Below, one piece after another: positions 59,752 through 64,000 of a stretch of DNA of 64,000 nucleotides. Below the pieces are notes generated by a model. That model was not told where the DNA came from. It saw nothing but the letters and a program-made list of their open reading frames with translations, and did no database searches. Source of the DNA: CAVQCJ01 sp963711005 (lineage in GTDB: Bacteria > Actinomycetota > Actinomycetes > Prado026); assembly GCA_963711005.1 (NCBI GenBank), contig CAVQCJ010000002.1, positions 1,488,001 through 1,552,000 of the forward strand, read 5' to 3'. Made by a program: the position numbers and the translations under genes. Positions within the stretch are counted from its first letter, which is position 1. The number at the start of each line of letters is the position of its first letter.

Positions 59752-60687
59752 TCAGCCCGCGGCTGCGAGCGCCTTCAGGAACGCCACGGTCTGCGGCAGG
59801 TGGGTCAACGGCTGCGAGAAGCTCGCGGCAGCCGTGTTGTTGTACCAGGCCGCCCCGATCGGCGGGTACGCCGCCCACGAGCTGATCGTCGACTTGATGT
59901 ACGCCACGTTGCCGGCGTCACCGTTGTCGGCACCGAACTCGGGGATCGCCCACGGCTTGTTCTTGGCCTTCGCGTACGCCATCGCCCGCGGCACGCTCGC
60001 CGGGACGTAGCAGTCGAAGCCGAGCACGTCCGCGTTGACGTACCACAGCGACGGGTCGCCGTGCGGCTTGTTCGGGGCGAGCTCGATGCCGGTGAGGATG
60101 TTCATCGACTTCACCCGCGTGCTCGGGTACTTCTTCTCGACGGACAGCAGCTGTGCCCAGCCGGCCCGGAACTGGGCGGCGGTGGAGGTGCTGCTGCGGT
60201 CGGCCTCGTGCTGCCAGTCCCAGTAGACCGTGCGGCCGGACTTGTTCCACGCCTGCAGCAGGGTCGCGAACTGTGCGTTGAACTTGCCGGAGGCGACCAG
60301 GGACGGGCTGGTGTTGAACGAGAGCCAGATCTGCCAGGTCGACGGCAGCGCCGGCAGGGCGGCCTTGGGGGCGCTCCAGAACAGCCGGCCGATGCGGGCG
60401 TTCGGGAAGAGCTTGACGGTGGCGGCCGCGTTGCCGCCGAAGGAGGTGCCGAACAGCACGTGCTGCGCGGCGGCCGGGATCACGATGGCTGAGCTGGCCG
60501 ACCTGGTGCTGGTCGCGGCCTTGGCTGCCGGCTTGGCGGTCGTGGCCGCGGCCTGCTGGTTGTGGTGGTGCTTGTGCTTGTGCTTGTGCGGTGTGGCCGC
60601 GTTGCTGGTGGTGATCAGTACGGGGATCAGGAGCGGAACGGCGAAGAGGGAGAGTGGGGCGAGCCTACGAAGTAGGGCGGAAGACAT
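59752..60687 (-). CDS. Secreted clan GH-A glycoside-hydrolase-like protein (paralog A)
   Basis: A 311-residue exported protein: signal peptide MSSALLRRLAPLSLFAVPLLIP ending near SNAATP, a His/Lys- and Ala-rich linker (HKHKHKHHHNQQ), then a TIM-barrel-like domain starting VLFGTSFGGN. YWDWQHEAD and WAIPEFGADNG give two glutamates placed like the acid/base and nucleophile of clan GH-A (GH26-like) enzymes. The ATG at 60687 is chosen by alignment with the paralog, where the same AGAAAAGG precedes the start by 8 nt. Substrate unknown; polysaccharide hydrolysis is inferred. Confidence 0.75.
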   Translation of the reverse strand: MSSALLRRLAPLSLFAVPLLIPVLITTSNAATPHKHKHKHHHNQQAAATTAKPAAKAATSTRSASSAIVIPAAAQHVLFGTSFGGNAAATVKLFPNARIGRLFWSAPKAALPALPSTWQIWLSFNTSPSLVASGKFNAQFATLLQAWNKSGRTVYWDWQHEADRSSTSTAAQFRAGWAQLLSVEKKYPSTRVKSMNILTGIELAPNKPHGDPSLWYVNADVLGFDCYVPASVPRAMAYAKAKNKPWAIPEFGADNGDAGNVAYIKSTISSWAAYPPIGAAWYNNTAAASFSQPLTHLPQTVAFLKALAAAG

Positions 60688-60709
60688 ACGCATGGCCTTT
60701 TCTGCCTGG

Positions 60710-60741
60710 GAGTCCATGTCCCGCCCTGGTACATCGGACTC
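60710..60741 (-). promoter_or_regulatory. Leader hairpin of paralog A with loop complementary to the coding start
   Basis: On the minus strand: 6-bp lower stem GAGTCC/GGACTC, bulged G, 4-bp stem ATGT/ACAT and the 11-nt loop ACCAGGGCGGG. AGGGCGGGA from the loop can pair with codons 2-5 of the gene (60674-60682) over 9 bp with one G-U. The plus-side copy has the same architecture with compensatory base changes. Confidence 0.5.
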
Positions 60742-60894
60742 CGGTCGGATGTTCTCTGATCATGTCGTCGTACGGGCGCCTCCAAACCTGAGGTCTCGCG
60801 CGCGCCTCGTGACCAGTTCGTGATCTGGTCAGGAAACACCATGCCATGCTCGGCACCCCGGCTGGGGGAGGAGGGTGCCGTGTGGCGTGTGCGT

Positions 60895-60908
60895 CCAACG
60901 GGATTCGA
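60895..60908 (-). other. 14-nt match to the 3' end of tRNA-Glu
   Basis: TCGAATCCCGTTGG on the minus strand equals part of the T-arm and acceptor of the tRNA-Glu at 24394-24466. No other tRNA parts surround it. It may be a remnant attachment-type duplication or chance. Confidence 0.35.
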
Positions 60909-61047
60909 CCGGGCCACCCCCACGCTCCCCGGGCACCCCGTGGCGGTTCCCACGTCCCTCAGATCACAAAATGGTCTCGGTCCGTCTGGTCGGCCTGCCA
61001 GGAGCGGGGGTCCGGTCGTGGCATGCTGTCTGCCGAGGTCGACGACT

Positions 61048-61075
61048 ACCGGGTGTGCCAGGGCGGGACACCGGT
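61048..61075 (+). promoter_or_regulatory. Leader hairpin of paralog B with loop complementary to the coding start
   Basis: Lower stem ACCG/CGGT with a bulged G, 4-bp stem GTGT/ACAC and the 11-nt loop GCCAGGGCGGG. AGGGCGGGA (61060-61068) is fully complementary to 61123-61131, immediately after the ATG at 61118, so a pseudoknot-like pairing could cover the translation start. Confidence 0.5.
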
Positions 61076-61117
61076 GCTCGGAGACCGGTATCGCCCCCGA
61101 CAGAAAAGGTTCACCGG

Positions 61118-62041
61118 ATGTCTCCCGCCCTACTTCGTAGGCTCGCCCCGCTCTCCCTCTTCGCCGTTCCCCTGCTGATCCCCGTACTGATCACCACCAG
61201 CAACGCGGCCACACCGCACAAGCACAAGCACCACCACAACCAGCAGGCGAACCACCAGGCCGCTGCCGCGACCAAGGTCGCCACGTCGAGCGCAGCCGCC
61301 AGCCCGACGGTCATCCCCGCAGCTGCGCGCAACGTCGCGTTCGGGACGTCGTTCGGCGGCAACGCGGCCGCCACCGTCAAGCTCTTCCCGAACGCCCGCA
61401 TCGGCCGGCTGTTCTGGAGCGCCCCCAAGGCCGCCCTGCCGGCGCTGCCGTCGACCTGGCAGATCTGGCTCTCGTTCAACACCAGCCCGTCCCTGGTCGC
61501 CTCCGGCAAGTTCAACGCACAGTTCGCGACCCTGCTGCAGGCGTGGAACAAGTCCGGCCGCACGGTCTACTGGGACTGGCAGCACGAGGCCGACAACCCG
61601 AGCAAGCACATCAGCGCCACGACGTACCGGGCCGCATGGGCGCAGCTGCTGTCCGTCGAGAAGAAGTACCCGAGTCCCAAGGTGAAGTCGATGAGCATCC
61701 TCGAGGGGTACCTGCTGTCGCCGAACCACCCGCACGGAAACCCGGACAGCTGGTACGTCGACACGGACGTGATCGCGTTCGACGCCTACAACCCGGACAA
61801 CGTCGTGCGCGCCACCGCGTACGCCAAGTCGAAGCACAAGCTGTGGGGCATCCCGGAGTTCGGCAACCACGGCGGCGACGCGCAGGACACGGCGTACGTG
61901 CAGTCGGTGATCCAGCTCTGGTCGTCCTACCCGCCGATCGGGGCGGCCTGGTACAACAACACGGCCGCGGCGAACTTCTCCCAGCCGCTCAAGCAGATCC
62001 CGCACACGCTGGCCTACCTGCGGACGCTGGCCGCCGGCTGA
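61118..62041 (+). CDS. Secreted clan GH-A glycoside-hydrolase-like protein (paralog B)
   Basis: A 307-residue exported paralog of the divergent gene at 59752-60687. Signal peptide (MSPALLRRLAPLSLFAVPLL), HKHKHHHNQQ linker and core up to YWDWQHEAD are nearly identical; the C-terminal third is more diverged (SILEGYLLSPNHPHGNPDSW). The likely catalytic glutamates are in WQHEAD and IPEFGNHGG. Identical core with diverged ends suggests duplication followed by substrate specialisation or gene conversion of the core. The ATG at 61118 follows AGAAAAGG. Confidence 0.77.
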   Translation: MSPALLRRLAPLSLFAVPLLIPVLITTSNAATPHKHKHHHNQQANHQAAAATKVATSSAAASPTVIPAAARNVAFGTSFGGNAAATVKLFPNARIGRLFWSAPKAALPALPSTWQIWLSFNTSPSLVASGKFNAQFATLLQAWNKSGRTVYWDWQHEADNPSKHISATTYRAAWAQLLSVEKKYPSPKVKSMSILEGYLLSPNHPHGNPDSWYVDTDVIAFDAYNPDNVVRATAYAKSKHKLWGIPEFGNHGGDAQDTAYVQSVIQLWSSYPPIGAAWYNNTAAANFSQPLKQIPHTLAYLRTLAAG

Positions 62042-62103
62042 CGGCGATCGTGGCGCGCCGCAGGCCCCCAACGGCTGCGGCGCGCCACGGCGCGGTCACG
62101 GCG

Positions 62104-62652
62104 TCAGACCCCGGCAGGCCACACCCGCTGGGCGACGACGATCCCCGCGCGGTCCCCGGCGGGGCTCCGGCCGACCCGGCGGACGAGCTCGTCGGCGAGC
62201 CCCGCCAGGCTGCGCCGACGTCTCGTCCGTAGCGGGATCTGGGCCAGCAGCTCCGCCGGGGCGGCCTGCAGGAACGAGGCAGTGGTGGCGACCAGGACGT
62301 CGCCGAACTCGGTCACGACGGACGACCGCCCTCCGTCGCGCGCGGCGGCGGACGCCTCGGTCCCCGTGTGCAGCACGTGCATGACCGACGGGGAGGCCAC
62401 GTGCGCCGCCGAGCAGGTCCCGTCCGGCCCGAGCACCAGCCTGGTCCGGCTGCCGGTGGACGCGCCGTCCGCACCGGAGGCCTCGTCGTCCTCGGCGAGG
62501 AGCACCTCGAGGTGGTCGCCCGCCCGGACGACCTGCACGCTGGCCCGCCGGCCGCGCGCCGACCAGACGTTCCAGCCGAGCAGCTCGTGGACGCGCCGCG
62601 GCGGCAGGCGGTAGTAGGCGTCGGCCGGCCCCAGCGCCGGTGCCGTGCTCAC
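62104..62652 (-). CDS. Degenerate PP2C/SpoIIE-phosphatase-like protein, STAS partner
   Basis: A 182-residue protein. The C-terminal half (VVTEFGDVLVATTASFLQ ... LAGLADELVRRVGRSPAGDRAGIVVAQRVW) faintly resembles the end of SpoIIE/RsbU-type PP2C domains, but the metal-binding aspartates are not evident and the length is short. I offer the assignment with caution. The GTG at 62652 overlaps the STAS stop, so the two are cotranslated. It may be a non-catalytic regulator in a partner-switching system. Confidence 0.4.
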   Translation of the reverse strand: MSTAPALGPADAYYRLPPRRVHELLGWNVWSARGRRASVQVVRAGDHLEVLLAEDDEASGADGASTGSRTRLVLGPDGTCSAAHVASPSVMHVLHTGTEASAAARDGGRSSVVTEFGDVLVATTASFLQAAPAELLAQIPLRTRRRRSLAGLADELVRRVGRSPAGDRAGIVVAQRVWPAGV

Positions 62653-62993
62653 GCCCTCCCCCGCGCGGCGTCGTCCGGCGTCCGGCGCGTGTGCTCGGTG
62701 CGGAACACCCGCCACAACCCGGTGCGACGCATCAGGTCGGTCACCTGACGGTTCGGGTTGACGAGCACGACCCCTCCGCCGCGTGCCCGGCAGGCCCGGT
62801 GCGCGCTCAGCAGCGCGGCGAGCGCCGTCGAGCCCATCCGGGACGTGCCGGTGACATCGACCCGGATCGTCTGGGCCCCACCCAGCACCAGGTCGCGCAG
62901 GTGCCACCGAAGGTCCGGAAGGCCGTCGGTGATCGCGTGGTCGTCGAGCACGACCACGGCCTGCTCGGGCAGGGCGTGAACGGTGGCCGTCAT
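62649..62993 (-). CDS. STAS-domain anti-sigma-factor-antagonist-like protein
   Basis: A 114-residue STAS protein: VVVLDDHAITDGLPDLRWHL, TIRVDVTGTSRMGSTALAALLSAHRACRARGGGVVLVNPN and a C-terminal helix (VTDLMRRTGLWRVFRTEH). The serine in MGSTAL sits at the usual phosphorylation position, so partner switching with an RsbW-type kinase is possible. No kinase gene is adjacent. The ATG at 62993 is preferred over an in-frame one at 63089. Confidence 0.8.
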   Translation of the reverse strand: MTATVHALPEQAVVVLDDHAITDGLPDLRWHLRDLVLGGAQTIRVDVTGTSRMGSTALAALLSAHRACRARGGGVVLVNPNRQVTDLMRRTGLWRVFRTEHTRRTPDDAARGRA

Positions 62994-63183
62994 GCGCAGC
63001 CGGCCTCCTCGCTGGTCTCGTGCGTACAGATCTCGTCCGGTGGTGACACCGCGGTCCCTACCCCCCACCGTGCGCAGCGAACCTTGCAACCGTGCGTTCG
63101 CCCACTTTGCGGTCCTGTGACGAAGCCTCCGGGCGCCCGGAGGGCCGGGCCGAGCACCCCCGGGCCTGTGCGAGCATCGTCCG

Positions 63184-63897
63184 GTGGGAGTGCGGGTGCT
63201 GGTGGTGGAGGACGACGACCGGGTGCGTGCTGTGCTGGGCCTGGCGCTCGAGGACGAGGGCTACGAGGTGGCCGGGACCGCCAGCGCCGAGGAGGCCCTG
63301 GACACCTTCGCCGCCGTCGACCCGGACGTGATGCTCGTCGACCTGATGCTGGGCGGCATGTCAGGGTTCGACTGCATCCGTGAGGTGCGCCGCACCAGCG
63401 ACATCCCGATCGTGGTGGTCAGTGCGCGCGACGACACGCACGACATCGTCGCCGGCCTCGAGGTTGGCGCCGACGACTACCTGACGAAGCCGTTCCAGGT
63501 GAAGGAGATGACCGCGCGGCTGCGCGCGCTGCTTCGCCGCGCGCAGCACCGGTCGGACGTGACGTCCGAGGACGTCGGCGCGCTCGTGCTGGACGGCGTG
63601 GACCCGCTCGCGCCCCTGGTGCTGGCCACCGCGGCCGGCTGGGTGCGCCGCGGTGACGAGCCGGTGCACCTCACGTTGACCGAGTTCCGGCTGCTCAGCG
63701 AGCTGGCCGAGGCCGAAGGCCGGGTGCTCAGCCGCCAGCAGCTGCTTGAGCGGGTCTGGGACCACGGGTTCTTCGGTGACGAGCGCCTGGTCGACGTGCA
63801 CGTCCGCCGCCTGCGTACGAAGATCGAGAAGGACCCGGCCAACCCCGAGCTGCTGGTCACCGTGCGTGGCCTGGGCTACCGGTTCGACCGGCGATGA
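63184..63897 (+). CDS. OmpR/PhoB-family response regulator (CseB-like)
   Basis: A 237-residue regulator: receiver domain with acidic residues at 9-12, phosphorylation site Asp53 (MLVDLMLGG), and Lys in YLTKPFQVKEM; then a C-terminal winged helix (HLTLTEFRLLSELAEAEGRVLSRQQLLERVWDHGFFGDERLVDVHVRRLRTKI). The receiver segment (SGFDCIREVRRTSDIPIVVVSARDDTHDIVAGLE) recalls Streptomyces CseB, but the gene context cannot confirm it. The GTG at 63184 is the start. Overlaps the kinase gene by 4 bp. Confidence 0.92.
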   Translation: MGVRVLVVEDDDRVRAVLGLALEDEGYEVAGTASAEEALDTFAAVDPDVMLVDLMLGGMSGFDCIREVRRTSDIPIVVVSARDDTHDIVAGLEVGADDYLTKPFQVKEMTARLRALLRRAQHRSDVTSEDVGALVLDGVDPLAPLVLATAAGWVRRGDEPVHLTLTEFRLLSELAEAEGRVLSRQQLLERVWDHGFFGDERLVDVHVRRLRTKIEKDPANPELLVTVRGLGYRFDRR

Positions 63898-64000
63898 CCC
63901 TGCGGCCCCGGTCGTTGCGGGCCCGGACGATCCTGTACCTGGGCGCGGGGACGCTGCTCGTCGCGGTGCTGTTCGCCGTCGCGACCTACGTGCTGGCGCG
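63894..64000 (+). CDS. Sensor histidine kinase, N-terminal fragment (cut by window end)
   Basis: The ATG at 63894 overlaps the response-regulator stop. The 35 visible residues have a basic start and a transmembrane helix (MTLRPRSLRARTILYLGAGT ... VLFAVATYVLA), as expected for a membrane sensor kinase paired with the upstream regulator. No catalytic domain is in the window, so the assignment rests on context. Confidence 0.7.
   Translation, partial: MTLRPRSLRARTILYLGAGTLLVAVLFAVATYVLA

Larger units (their letters stand above)
60688..61117. other. 430-bp divergent intergenic region with paired leader elements
   Basis: It holds two leaders sharing three blocks in the same order toward each gene: a dyad-like AGATCAC(A/G)AA element (60811-60830 on the minus side, 60958-60977 on the plus side), a hairpin with the loop CCAGGGCGGG, and AGAAAAGG as ribosome site. 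An 8-bp stem flanks a 60851-60880 region (CGGCACCC/GGGTGCCG). No gene is seen. Confidence 0.6.

Overview
The window is a high-GC (roughly 70% or more) chromosomal segment of an actinomycete (class Actinomycetes). The evidence is the gene order purL ... purF-purM-DUF3073-valine dehydrogenase-bldC (the arrangement known from Streptomyces), an ECF42-type sigma factor with its DGPF (YciI-like) partner, actinobacterial GlgA/GlgM divergent from GlgC, many GTG starts, and many apparently leaderless promoters (a TANNNT -10 hexamer 6-7 nt before the start codon). The genus cannot be fixed from the sequence. I see no transposase, integrase, CRISPR array or plasmid/phage module.

Layout. 1-3.6 kb: 3' part of purL (with a frameshift), an acyl-CoA synthetase and a small sterol-carrier-like protein. 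3.9-8 kb: a complete polyamine-type ABC importer (potA-potD-potB-potC). 8-9.8 kb: a membrane acyltransferase and a HExxH protein. 9.8-14.3 kb: purF, purM, DUF3073, vdh, bldC. 14.5-20 kb: an esterase and a Gfo/Idh/MocA oxidoreductase, a VOC protein, and the DGPF/ECF42/DivIVA-like group. 20-24.5 kb: tRNA-Phe, then an SDR enzyme and a large LuxR-type ATPase regulator, then tRNA-Asp and tRNA-Glu, so the usual Glu-Asp-Phe tRNA cluster appears split. 24.5-29.9 kb: zincin, GGDEF-EAL protein, CPBP protease, alpha/beta hydrolase, glgA. 29.9-34.9 kb: glgC, a PAP2-like membrane enzyme and small membrane proteins. 35-43 kb: a ROK repressor divergent from a ROK-kinase/family-5 ABC importer operon, probably a sugar or oligosaccharide uptake system. 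43-45.5 kb: a YefM-YoeB toxin-antitoxin pair, a small SHOCT protein preceded by a long structured RNA with its own terminator, and a PAS regulator. 45.6-53.9 kb: mixed metabolism (OCD/mu-crystallin, VOC, GGCT, serine hydrolase, MarR, RibD-like reductase, PPK2, MFS). 54-57 kb: a broken zinc-ribbon/SecD-like gene, tRNA-Lys, GNAT, DUF6326. 57-62 kb: PLDc_N-SHOCT protein, alcohol dehydrogenase, septum-formation-like protein, and two divergent paralogous secreted glycoside-hydrolase-like proteins. 62-64 kb: STAS and phosphatase-like pair, then a two-component system cut by the window edge.

The most interesting signals are RNA-level. (1) A ~300-nt minus-strand region at ~43972-44272 has at least five GNRA-capped hairpins, one 14-bp stem held by G-U pairs only on the minus strand, and an intrinsic terminator placed just before the SHOCT gene; it looks like an undescribed attenuator/riboswitch-type leader or sRNA. 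(2) A small hairpin with an identical 11-nt loop and covarying stems lies in the leaders of both divergent glycoside-hydrolase-like paralogs, and its loop is complementary to codons 2-5 of each gene. (3) glgA and glgC share a 22-bp intergenic palindrome in which two opposing leaderless -10 hexamers overlap by two bases. (4) Two 70-bp inverted-repeat elements occur 4.7 kb apart. Three reading-frame breaks (one in purL, two in the SecD-like gene) should be checked as possible sequence errors.
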